Shown: positions 1 through 5,602 of the stretch, piece after piece
Layout: every line of letters starts with the position of its first letter
Position numbering within the stretch: position 1 is the first letter of the stretch
NCBI GenBank assembly: GCA_903918595.1
Contig: CAIXFB010000217.1
Span: forward strand, 1-5,602
DNA: 5,602 bases
DNA from: an uncultured Actinomycetes bacterium
Lineage (GTDB): Bacteria > Actinomycetota > Actinomycetes > S36-B12
Direction of reading: 5' to 3'
Notes under the pieces: model-generated
What the model was told of the DNA's origin: nothing
Seen by the model: the letters and a program-made list of their open reading frames with translations, nothing else
Database searches by the model: none
Made by a program: the position numbers and the translations under genes

Positions 1-7
1 CCCTCAT
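1..7 (-). CDS. Start of next gene, probably mnmA (tRNA 2-thiouridylase), cut by window edge
   Basis: Only the first two codons and one base are in the window: ATG AGG G, reading leftwards from base 7. The ATG overlaps the TGA stop of the cysteine desulfurase in the arrangement ATGA, a classic sign of translational coupling in actinobacteria. The identity is inferred, not seen. In many actinobacteria, including Mycobacterium tuberculosis as I recall it (Rv3025c-Rv3024c), the gene after this desulfurase is mnmA/trmU, whose protein usually starts Met-Lys/Arg-Val and then runs into a Ser-Gly-Gly-Val-Asp-Ser ATP-pyrophosphatase loop. Met-Arg fits that start but is far too short to prove it. No strong ribosome binding site precedes it, which suits re-initiation by ribosomes finishing the desulfurase. 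Confidence 0.4.
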
Positions 8-1197
8 GCGCGCGCACCGCCAGAGACCCGACCAGCTCGCAACGCCCGATCAACTGCGGCCGGCAAGACCTCGATGATGGTGTCGACGTCCTCTTGTGTC
101 GAATCTCTTCCCAGGCTGAAACGGAGCGAGCCTCTCGCTAGATTTTCACTTGCCCCTAAGGCGAGCAACACATGACTGGGTTCTGGAATGCCCGCCGTAC
201 ACGCTGATCCGGTTGAGCAATCCACTCCCGCAGCGTCGAGCAACATGAGCAAAGAATCCCCTTCACAACCAGGGAACGAAAAATGCACATTTGCCGGAAG
301 TCGAGAGGATATGTCAGAGCCCTGTGGGCCATTGAGAATTGCATCAGGAACGACAGTGGAGATGCCTTCGATCAGCCTTGCTTGCAATGCCCGAAGGTGC
401 TCGGTGTGCTCCGACACCCGCGCAACTGTTACCCGGACTGCTGCGGCGAAACCGGCAACAGCGGAGGCGTCCAGAGTTCCTGAGCGAATTTCACGCTCTT
501 GGCCACCTCCATGTAACACCGGTGTGACCGTCGCTTGGGGATCCAAAATCAGCGCGCCAACTCCAAAAGGGCCACCAATTTTGTGACTAGCGATGGTAAT
601 CGCATCAGCGCCTAATTGGTCGACGTCAATGGGGATTTGTCCCAGCACCTGAACGGCATCCGTGTGAAAGGGAACGCCGAACTCTCGGCACACCCTGGCA
701 AGCTCAGCAACCGGCATCAATGTGCCGATTTCATTGTTTGCCCACATGATGGAGACGAATGCGTGCGGATTTGTCGAAATCACCTGTTCGAGTTCAGCGA
801 CGGATACGCGCCCGGCGTGATCAACTGCGAGCCAGTGAACGAGAGCACCCTCATGGTCAACAAGCCACTCAATGGGATCCAACACTGCATGGTGTTCAAC
901 GGCAGACGTGACGATCAGCGGCGCAGTTCCTTGGTCGCGCAACGCCCAGAAAAAGCCCTTCACCGCGAGATTGTCCGCTTCAGTTCCCCCCGATGTGAAG
1001 ACCACTGCGGAAGGACGGGCATTGAGGTCAGCGGCTATAGATTCGCGCGATTCCTCCACGATGCGGCGAGCTGCGCGCCCGCTGGCGTGCAGAGATGAGG
1101 GGTTACCCACAGATGAGCTTGCATGTAGCCACGCTTCACGGGCTTCAGGCAGCATGGGTGAGGTAGCAGCATGATCTGCATACACGCGCCTGCTCAT
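4..1197 (-). CDS. iscS: Cysteine desulfurase, group I (IscS/NifS family), PLP-dependent
   Basis: This 397-residue cytosolic enzyme removes sulfur from L-cysteine, giving alanine and a persulfide on its own cysteine that is passed to acceptor proteins. It has the family's usual length and landmarks: the N-terminal YADHAATSP motif; the cofactor-phosphate loop SGGTEADNLA (69-78); histidines H102/H103 in EHH; ANNEIG (153-158); HTDAVQ (178-183) with the PLP-ring aspartate D180; the Schiff-base lysine K206 in SHKIGGP; and RSGT (238-241). The catalytic cysteine is C333 in STGSACTAG. This loop is the group I (IscS/NifS) type, not the SufS type. A second cysteine, C327, lies six residues upstream. The ATG start is chosen because the YADHAAT motif follows almost at once; the ribosome binding site (GAG four bases before the ATG) is weak. 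It lies 54 bases after etfA and overlaps the next gene by 4 bases. No Fe-S scaffold gene (iscU/sufU) is visible, so a role in tRNA thiolation with MnmA is the likelier main job. The symbol iscS follows mycobacterial usage. Confidence 0.95.
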   Translation of the reverse strand: MSRRVYADHAATSPMLPEAREAWLHASSSVGNPSSLHASGRAARRIVEESRESIAADLNARPSAVVFTSGGTEADNLAVKGFFWALRDQGTAPLIVTSAVEHHAVLDPIEWLVDHEGALVHWLAVDHAGRVSVAELEQVISTNPHAFVSIMWANNEIGTLMPVAELARVCREFGVPFHTDAVQVLGQIPIDVDQLGADAITIASHKIGGPFGVGALILDPQATVTPVLHGGGQEREIRSGTLDASAVAGFAAAVRVTVARVSEHTEHLRALQARLIEGISTVVPDAILNGPQGSDISSRLPANVHFSFPGCEGDSLLMLLDAAGVDCSTGSACTAGIPEPSHVLLALGASENLARGSLRFSLGRDSTQEDVDTIIEVLPAAVDRALRAGRVSGGARA

Positions 1198-1251
1198 GGT
1201 GCTCGATCGTAGCCGCGATCGGCTCGACCCGCCCCAGCGCCGTTGGCGAAG
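1198..1251 (-). other. etfA-desulfurase spacer with two small hairpins
   Basis: This 54-base gap holds two short perfect inverted repeats. One has stem 1238-1241/1245-1248 (4 bp, 3-base loop) just after the etfA stop. The other has stem 1211-1215/1220-1224 (5 bp, 4-base loop), ending 13 bases before the desulfurase ATG. Neither is followed by a T-run on either strand, so they do not look like intrinsic terminators. They could slow ribosomes or act as RNA processing or stability elements, or be chance in GC-rich sequence. I see no clear -10/-35 pair here, so the desulfurase is probably read through from etfBA. Confidence 0.3.
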
Positions 1252-2211
1252 TTAGGCACCCTTTCGGGACTCGACCTGCTCGGTGAGTTGCGGCACCACA
1301 GTGAACAGATCCCCCACGACGCCGAAGTCAGCCAACTCAAAAATGGGCGCCTCAGCATCTTTGTTCACCACGACGATGGTTTTGGAAGTCTGCATTCCTG
1401 CGCGATGCTGGATTGCCCCGGAAATTCCATTAGCAATGTAGAGCTGCGGCGACACGGTCTTACCCGTTTGACCAACCTGGAACTGGTGCGGGTACCAACC
1501 GGCATCTGTAGCTGCCCGCGATGCGCCAACGGCACCCCCGAGGGAGTCTGCGAGTTTCTCGATGACGTCGAAGCCGTCAGCAGAACCGACGCCGCGACCA
1601 CCTGAGACAACCACTGCGGCCTCAGCCAATTCGGGGCGGCCACCTTTGGCTGCAACTGTGCGGCCAGTAATCCGCGCCTTGGTTGCAGAGGCTGTCAGGG
1701 AGACAGAGACATCGACGCGCGTTGCAGCACCGGGAGCAGGAACGGGCGCGACAGCGTTGGTGCGAACTGTGAAGATTGGAGTTCCAGAGGTGACCCGAGA
1801 GTGCACGATCGTGCTCCCACCGAAAACGCTTTGGGTTGCGGTCATGGATGCGTCAATGTCGACCGCATCAGTGATGACACCCGAGTCAATTTTCACCGCG
1901 AGTCGTCCGGCAGCCTCTTTGCCATCTGCTGACGAGGCCACGAGAACGGCAACCGGGGACGCTGAGGCAACAATGGAAGCCAACAGTTCAGCGGTGGGGG
2001 CAACGGGATAGTCATTGAGTGCAGGATCTTCTGCCACATAGACCTTCGCGGCACCAAACTCAGCGAGAGTGGCAGATGCTGCGTCGTTGTAACCAGGGCC
2101 AACCCAGACCGCTGCGGGTTCGCCCATGACTCGGGCAAGGGTGAGGAGTTCGGTAGTGACTTTCTTTACGACGCCGTCGGCATGGTCTACGAGTACTAGT
2201 ACTTCACCCAT
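1252..2211 (-). CDS. etfA: Electron transfer flavoprotein, alpha subunit (FixB family)
   Basis: This 319-residue FAD-carrying subunit of the cytosolic ETF heterodimer accepts electrons from acyl-CoA dehydrogenases and other flavin dehydrogenases and passes them to an ETF:quinone oxidoreductase. The N-terminal alpha/beta domain begins GEVLVLVDH and runs to about residue 185. The C-terminal FAD domain is fully conserved: SGGRGVGS (203-210), the GASR flavin loop (229-232), QVGQTGK (245-251), GISGAIQH (262-269), NKDAEAPIF (283-291) and the FGVVGD end motif with D300. Length and motifs match the ordinary non-bifurcating type; there is no ferredoxin-like N-terminal extension. The ATG has a strong GAGGAG ribosome binding site at 2218-2223, six bases upstream. 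It follows etfB by 24 bases, as expected for subunits made in equal amounts. Confidence 0.96.
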   Translation of the reverse strand: MGEVLVLVDHADGVVKKVTTELLTLARVMGEPAAVWVGPGYNDAASATLAEFGAAKVYVAEDPALNDYPVAPTAELLASIVASASPVAVLVASSADGKEAAGRLAVKIDSGVITDAVDIDASMTATQSVFGGSTIVHSRVTSGTPIFTVRTNAVAPVPAPGAATRVDVSVSLTASATKARITGRTVAAKGGRPELAEAAVVVSGGRGVGSADGFDVIEKLADSLGGAVGASRAATDAGWYPHQFQVGQTGKTVSPQLYIANGISGAIQHRAGMQTSKTIVVVNKDAEAPIFELADFGVVGDLFTVVPQLTEQVESRKGA

Positions 2212-2217
2212 TACGTG

Positions 2218-2223
2218 CTCCTC
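2218..2223 (-). promoter_or_regulatory. Ribosome binding site of etfA
   Basis: GAGGAG on the minus strand, six bases before the etfA ATG, in the 24-base etfB-etfA gap. It is the strongest Shine-Dalgarno match at a gene start in the window and fixes the etfA start. Confidence 0.85.
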
Positions 2224-2235
2224 AATCCTCAGGTA

Positions 2236-3015
2236 CTAAATAAACTTTTGATTGGTCAGGAAGTCAGCAATCTTGAGCCCACCATCACCGTCGTCAGTCA
2301 CCACAACTCCAGCCGCCTTGGGTGGCCGAGCGGCAAAGTCTGCGACACCTGACCATGCAGCAGACGCGCCAATCTTTGACGCGTCTAGACCAGCATCGGC
2401 AACGGAAAGAGTTTCGACCGGCTTTTTCTTCGCAGCCATGATTCCCTTGAATGACGGGTAGCGGGGTTCATTGATCTTCTCCACCACGCTGATAACGGCT
2501 GGCAAGCTTGCCGTGACCGTGTCGAAGCCATAATCCGCAAGGCGCTCAATGGTCACTGTGTCGCCAGTGACGTCGACCTTCTGAGCAAAGGTCAGTTGCG
2601 CAAGGTCAAGGCGTTCGGCGACCATAGCCGGCACCACGCTCATTCGGGCATCGGTTGATTCCGAGCCAAAGATGATGAGGTCAAAATCGCGGCCGGCAAG
2701 CACGGTTGCCAGGGCATACGACGTTGCCAAGGCATCCGAGCCATGCAGCGAGTCATCAACAAGGTGAATTCCTGAATCGGCCCCCATGGACAGTGCCTTG
2801 CGAACAGTCTCGCCAGCACGATCGGGCCCCATGCTGACGACTACAACCTCGCCACCATGAGCTTCAACGAGTTTGAGTGCCTCTTCTACGGCGTACTCGT
2901 CTAGTTCGTTCATGACTCCGTCGGCCGCTTCTCGGTCCAGAGTGGAATCGTCTGCACGTAGACGTTTTTCAGCCCAAGTGTCTGGCACCTGCTTAACGCA
3001 TACAGCGATCTTCAT
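2236..3015 (-). CDS. etfB: Electron transfer flavoprotein, beta subunit (FixA family)
   Basis: This 259-residue AMP-binding partner of EtfA completes the ETF heterodimer and carries the loop that docks onto partner dehydrogenases. It starts with the family hallmark MKIAVCVKQVPDT, followed by NELDEYAVEEALK (37-49), SMGPDRAGETVRKALSMGAD (61-80), the nucleotide-binding segment GSESTDARMSVVPAMVAERL (117-136) and the ETF-beta signature with recognition loop EKINEPRYPSFKGIMAAKKK (179-198). The usual length is about 255-265. The reading frame stays open to 3183, but the added 56 residues are Cys/Arg/Gly-rich, resemble no ETF beta and overlap the glgX 3' end, so the start is set at 3015. A GGAG ribosome binding site seven bases upstream supports this. 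It ends in TAG, 24 bases before etfA. No ETF:quinone oxidoreductase gene or dehydrogenase is in the window, so the electron donor and acceptor are unknown. Confidence 0.96.
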   Translation of the reverse strand: MKIAVCVKQVPDTWAEKRLRADDSTLDREAADGVMNELDEYAVEEALKLVEAHGGEVVVVSMGPDRAGETVRKALSMGADSGIHLVDDSLHGSDALATSYALATVLAGRDFDLIIFGSESTDARMSVVPAMVAERLDLAQLTFAQKVDVTGDTVTIERLADYGFDTVTASLPAVISVVEKINEPRYPSFKGIMAAKKKPVETLSVADAGLDASKIGASAAWSGVADFAARPPKAAGVVVTDDGDGGLKIADFLTNQKFI

Positions 3016-3022
3016 CGCGACG

Positions 3023-3026
3023 CTCC
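3023..3026 (-). promoter_or_regulatory. Ribosome binding site deciding the etfB start
   Basis: GGAG on the minus strand, seven bases before the ATG at 3015. Together with the family N-terminus MKIAVCVKQ it rules out the longer reading frame that opens at 3183. Confidence 0.75.
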
Positions 3027-3043
3027 AGAATTTATCGCCTTGC

Positions 3044-3058
3044 CGCACACCGCGTGCG
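3044..3058 (-). other. Small stem-loop in the etfB leader
   Basis: Perfect 5-bp stem (3044-3048 with 3054-3058) and a 5-base loop, between glgX and etfB. There is no T-run after it on the minus strand, so it is a poor intrinsic terminator for glgX. If the promoter proposed at 3066-3071 is real, the hairpin would sit at the extreme 5' end of the etfBA transcript, where it could affect RNA stability. A chance origin is possible in this GC-rich stretch. Confidence 0.3.
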
Positions 3059-3065
3059 CTCCTAC

Positions 3066-3071
3066 ATCCTA
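3066..3071 (-). promoter_or_regulatory. Candidate -10 element for an etfBA promoter
   Basis: TAGGAT on the minus strand resembles the actinobacterial housekeeping -10 hexamer (TANNNT type). It would place the transcription start near 3059, about 44 bases before the etfB ATG, which is a reasonable leader. No good -35 hexamer is seen 16-19 bases further upstream, where the sequence is the glgX 3' end; many actinobacterial promoters have poor -35 boxes, so this does not exclude it. The change of function from glycogen breakdown to electron transfer makes this gap the most likely place for a new transcription start. Confidence 0.25.
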
Positions 3072-3083
3072 TTGGCCGGCCAT

Positions 3084-5183
3084 TTACTCCGCATCTCTGG
3101 CCTGCGTGGCCGCGCGCAGCACCAGGGTCGAATAGGCCCGCATCGGGATCCTGGCTCCAGCGGCATGCTGCACACCTGGCCATACGGCCCCATCGAAGGA
3201 ATCGAGGCAGACTTCCCAGTCCGTCGCATAGGGCTCCCCAGGGAGCGTCACCTCGATGTCATCGCCTCCCCCATGTGCGATGAGGAGGAAAGACCGGGCT
3301 GACGGATCAGCCACCTGATGCGGGGCCAGAAACATCATGAGTGTCTGTGCGGATGGCTCATTCCAGCTCGCTTCTTTCATCAGCTGGCCAGAACGGTCAA
3401 ACCAAGCAAGATCTTCCGGTCCGCCATCCACGAGGGACCGGCCCCGCGAAAAATGGGTTTGGCGGAAAACTTGATGCTCCCGCCGCAATGCAAAGACTGC
3501 TTGAGCATAGGAATTTAGGTCGCACTGCCACTGTTCCCAGTCCCACCCGAACCATGCCAGTGAATTGTCTTGGCAATACGCGTTGTTGTTCCCCTGCTGG
3601 GTCCGGCCAAACTCATCGCCACCGCTGATCATTGGCACCCCCGCAGAAAGGGCAAGTGTGGTGAGCATGTTGCGGATTTGTCTGCGCCTGATGGCGTTGA
3701 TCTCATCGTTGTCGGTTTCACCCTCGTGCCCGTAGTTACGAGAACGATTGTTTTCCGTGCCATCCCGATTTGCTTCCAGATTTGCTTCATTATGTTTGCG
3801 CTCAAACGAGACCAGATCGCGCATGGTGAATCCATCATGAGCCGTTATGAAATTGATTGATGAGTACGGTCGCTTCCCGTCGCTCTCATACAAATCCGCC
3901 GAGCCAGACATACGCCAACCGAGTTCCCGTAAACCTGGTGTGCCACGCCAAAAGTCACGGACCGAATCTCGATACCGGTCATTCCATTCAGACCACAGAA
4001 ATGGGAACTCCCCCACTTGGTACCCGCCCGGGCCCAGATCCCATGGTTCGGCGATCAATTTGGCCCGCCGCAACACCGGATCTTGGGAGATCGCGGTGAG
4101 GAAGGAACTGAGCATGTCTACGTCGCCAGTTGATCGAATCAGCGCAGAGGCAAGATCAAAACGAAACCCATCAACGTGCATTTCATTGACCCAGTACCGC
4201 AGTGAGTCAAGGACTAGCTGCAGCACATGTGGGTGCGAAAGGTCGAGAGTGTTGCCGCAACCTGTGTAATCGACGTGGTAGCGACCTGATTCGGCGAGCT
4301 TGTAATAGCCATCGTTGGTGATTCCACGAAAGCTGAGAGTTGGGCCGAACTGATTTCCTTCTGCAGTGTGGTTATAAACAACGTCGAGAATCACTTCGAG
4401 GCCGGCTGCGTGAAGCGTTTTCACCATTTCTTTGAATTCATTCACTTGACCACCGCGAGATCCAGCTGAGGAATAGCGAGCATGGGGTGCGAAAAAGCCA
4501 AGGGAGTTATATCCCCAGTAATTTGTCAGCCCACACTCCAGGAGATGGACTTCATCAACAAAATGGTGAACGGGAAGAAGTTCCACAGCGGTCACACCCA
4601 AAGCCTTCAGGTGTTCAATGACAGGGGCAGTCGCTAGGCCCGCGTAGGTGCCGCGCAGGTGCTCGGGAACTCCTGGGTGGTTCATGGTGATACCGCGAAC
4701 ATGTGTTTCATAGATGACCGTGTCGGACCACGATCGTTCGAGCGGGCGATCGCCTTGCCAATCAAAATTGTCAGATACCACCACACTGCGCGGCACGAAA
4801 GGAGCTGAATCGTGGGTGTTGATACTGAGATCGTCGGCGCCTTTGTGCCCGAAGATTGCTGGATTCAGCCGTAACTGGCCATCGATTGCTCGTGCGTAGG
4901 GATCCTGCAGGAGTTTTGCCGGGTTCCAGCGCTGACCTGTTTCCGGGTCCCAAGGTCCATGAACGCGAAATCCATACAAGGTGCCTGCAGGCAGCTCATC
5001 GATATGCGCGTAAAAAATGTTGTGCAGGCGAGAGGTCAATTCGATCTGCGATTCAACTCCGTCGACGAACACACACAGATCAACTCGATCGGCACCCTGT
5101 GCCCACAAGGCTACGTTCGCACCACCAGCACCGTCTGGAGTGACGCCAAGTGGATCCCAGGAACCTTCACCATCACGATGCAC
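3084..5183 (-). CDS. glgX: Glycogen debranching enzyme GlgX (GH13 isoamylase type)
   Basis: This 699-residue cytosolic alpha-1,6-glucosidase cleaves the short branch stubs that phosphorylase leaves on glycogen. Domains in order: an N-terminal CBM48-like beta domain (about 10-95) with FRVHGPWDPETGQRWNP (72-88); the GH13 barrel (about 150-560); and a C-terminal beta domain (about 610-690). All four GH13 regions are intact: DVVYNH (267-272), GFRFD (339-343) with nucleophile D343, IAEPWD (377-382) with acid/base E379, and TAHD (447-450) with transition-state D450. The GlgX/TreX-type stretches NEANLEANRDGTENN (465-479) and GGDEFGRTQQGNNNAYCQDN (521-540) are present. Family length is about 650-720. 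The start is GTG at 5183; the frame is closed by a stop at 5205-5207 and no ATG or GTG lies between. No clear Shine-Dalgarno precedes it. It follows the phosphorylase by 35 bases, so the two are probably one operon. TreX-like activity is possible, but no treY/treZ partner is visible. Confidence 0.95.
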   Translation of the reverse strand: MHRDGEGSWDPLGVTPDGAGGANVALWAQGADRVDLCVFVDGVESQIELTSRLHNIFYAHIDELPAGTLYGFRVHGPWDPETGQRWNPAKLLQDPYARAIDGQLRLNPAIFGHKGADDLSINTHDSAPFVPRSVVVSDNFDWQGDRPLERSWSDTVIYETHVRGITMNHPGVPEHLRGTYAGLATAPVIEHLKALGVTAVELLPVHHFVDEVHLLECGLTNYWGYNSLGFFAPHARYSSAGSRGGQVNEFKEMVKTLHAAGLEVILDVVYNHTAEGNQFGPTLSFRGITNDGYYKLAESGRYHVDYTGCGNTLDLSHPHVLQLVLDSLRYWVNEMHVDGFRFDLASALIRSTGDVDMLSSFLTAISQDPVLRRAKLIAEPWDLGPGGYQVGEFPFLWSEWNDRYRDSVRDFWRGTPGLRELGWRMSGSADLYESDGKRPYSSINFITAHDGFTMRDLVSFERKHNEANLEANRDGTENNRSRNYGHEGETDNDEINAIRRRQIRNMLTTLALSAGVPMISGGDEFGRTQQGNNNAYCQDNSLAWFGWDWEQWQCDLNSYAQAVFALRREHQVFRQTHFSRGRSLVDGGPEDLAWFDRSGQLMKEASWNEPSAQTLMMFLAPHQVADPSARSFLLIAHGGGDDIEVTLPGEPYATDWEVCLDSFDGAVWPGVQHAAGARIPMRAYSTLVLRAATQARDAE

Positions 5184-5218
5184 CAGTAGAACGTACCGCG
5201 CTCGTCAGGATGAGCTGA

Positions 5219-5602
5219 TCAACGCAGGACCGCGTCGGTCATTCCAGAGGTGCTGGTCGGCAGTGACAGCAAGCCAAGATCTGCTCCAGTTACGAGCCCC
5301 ACATGCTGAGGAAGGATTCGAACCGTGTACCCGAATGAGCCATTGGTGTCGAGTACGACATCAGCGCTGTACTGAATCCGGTTACCGTCGTATTGCTCAA
5401 CCACAGCCATCGTGACCAAATGAGTTGACACCAAACGGTCCGCCGAATCAACTCGGCCGCATACCACTGATACTGCAACATCCTGCGGAGTTAATGACCC
5501 CAAGGAGACATATGCACGAACAGTTATCTGAGAGCCGAGAGTAACCGAGTCACCGATGCCGTCAGCTTCCACATGATCGACGCGCACAGCATCCCAACTT
5601 GC
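5219..5602 (-). CDS. glgP: Alpha-glucan (glycogen) phosphorylase, C-terminal part, cut by window edge
   Basis: The last 127 residues and TGA stop of a protein whose frame stays open to the right edge (first visible residues ASWDAVRVDHVEADGIGD). I recognise it as the tail of the actinobacterial alpha-glucan phosphorylase (GT35, the form with an N-terminal DUF3417 domain). The matching landmarks are WDAVRVDHVEA, a beta-rich segment VRAYVSLGSLTPQDVAVSVV, the conserved turn CGRVDSADRL and the closing GSFGYTVRILPQH followed by ADLGLLSLP. The full enzyme, around 850 residues in this family, releases glucose 1-phosphate from the non-reducing ends of glycogen. The PLP lysine and active site lie outside the window, so catalytic competence cannot be judged. 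A GTG at 5587 could be mistaken for a start, but the frame continues upstream with family-like residues. Placement directly before glgX supports the call. No membrane segment or repeat is visible in this part. Confidence 0.8.
   Translation of the reverse strand, partial: ASWDAVRVDHVEADGIGDSVTLGSQITVRAYVSLGSLTPQDVAVSVVCGRVDSADRLVSTHLVTMAVVEQYDGNRIQYSADVVLDTNGSFGYTVRILPQHVGLVTGADLGLLSLPTSTSGMTDAVLR

Noticed and set aside
188..1174. Several plus-strand open frames opposite the desulfurase, the longest 160 codons (616-1098)
   Set aside because: They lie antisense to a fully conserved desulfurase gene, their translations show no recognisable domain, and they are rich in residues typical of reverse-frame shadows.
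1562..2011. Plus-strand open frame of 149 codons opposite etfA
   Set aside because: Low-complexity Thr/Ala/Ser-rich translation antisense to an intact etfA; a shadow of a GC-biased gene.
3044..3058. Stem-loop as an intrinsic terminator of glgX
   Set aside because: The stem is only 5 bp and no T-run follows on the minus strand.
3073..3082. 10-base perfect palindrome TGGCCGGCCA just after the glgX stop
   Set aside because: Short, GC-rich and single-copy; nothing else supports an operator, and it can arise by chance in this composition.
2873..3302. Plus-strand open frames across the etfB-glgX junction (136 and 82 codons)
   Set aside because: Arg/Pro/His-rich composition with no family resemblance, overlapping two confident minus-strand genes.
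5200..5215. Imperfect inverted repeat in the glgP-glgX spacer
   Set aside because: Only 4 bp plus a wobble pair and no T-run; too weak to call a terminator or regulator.
5219..5587. A separate small 122-residue gene starting at the GTG at 5587
   Set aside because: The frame is open to the window edge and the upstream residues (ASWDA) continue the phosphorylase-like sequence, so this is the tail of a larger protein.
1..5602. Mobile element, CRISPR array, tRNA or other non-standard system
   Set aside because: Tightly packed minus-strand housekeeping genes fill the window; I saw no terminal repeats, repeat-spacer pattern, tRNA-like fold or abrupt change in composition.

Overview
The window looks like ordinary core chromosome from an actinobacterium. 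The evidence is the protein style (closest in feel to mycobacterial, streptomycete and freshwater actinobacterial homologues), a G+C content in the mid-50s percent by eye, and the gene order ETF beta - ETF alpha - cysteine desulfurase. In actinobacteria this order usually leads into the tRNA thiolase gene mnmA. I cannot place the genus. The fairly modest G+C suggests a free-living, possibly aquatic, lineage rather than a high-GC soil actinomycete, but that is inference.

All genes lie on the minus strand, so transcription runs from high to low coordinates. In that order they are: the C-terminal end of an alpha-glucan (glycogen) phosphorylase (5602-5219, cut by the window edge); a complete glycogen debranching enzyme GlgX (5183-3084); ETF beta (3015-2236); ETF alpha (2211-1252); a group I cysteine desulfurase (1197-4); and the ATG of a further gene that overlaps the desulfurase stop codon (7-5) and is probably mnmA. 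Gaps between genes are 35, 68, 24 and 54 bases, and there is a 4-base overlap at the left end. No stretch over 300 bases lacks a gene. I saw no tRNA, rRNA, mobile element, CRISPR array or convincing intrinsic terminator.

Three functional units sit side by side. GlgP and GlgX form a glycogen breakdown pair: the phosphorylase shortens outer chains to limit-dextrin stubs and GlgX cuts those stubs off at the branch points. EtfB and EtfA form the soluble heterodimer that carries electrons from acyl-CoA and similar dehydrogenases towards the quinone pool. The cysteine desulfurase mobilises sulfur from cysteine, most likely for tRNA 2-thiouridine synthesis by the next gene and possibly for Fe-S clusters. 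The 68-base gap between glgX and etfB is the only place where I see a plausible new promoter.

I found no previously undescribed system. The findings are modest observations on gene coupling, the etfB leader, start-codon choice and neighbourhood.
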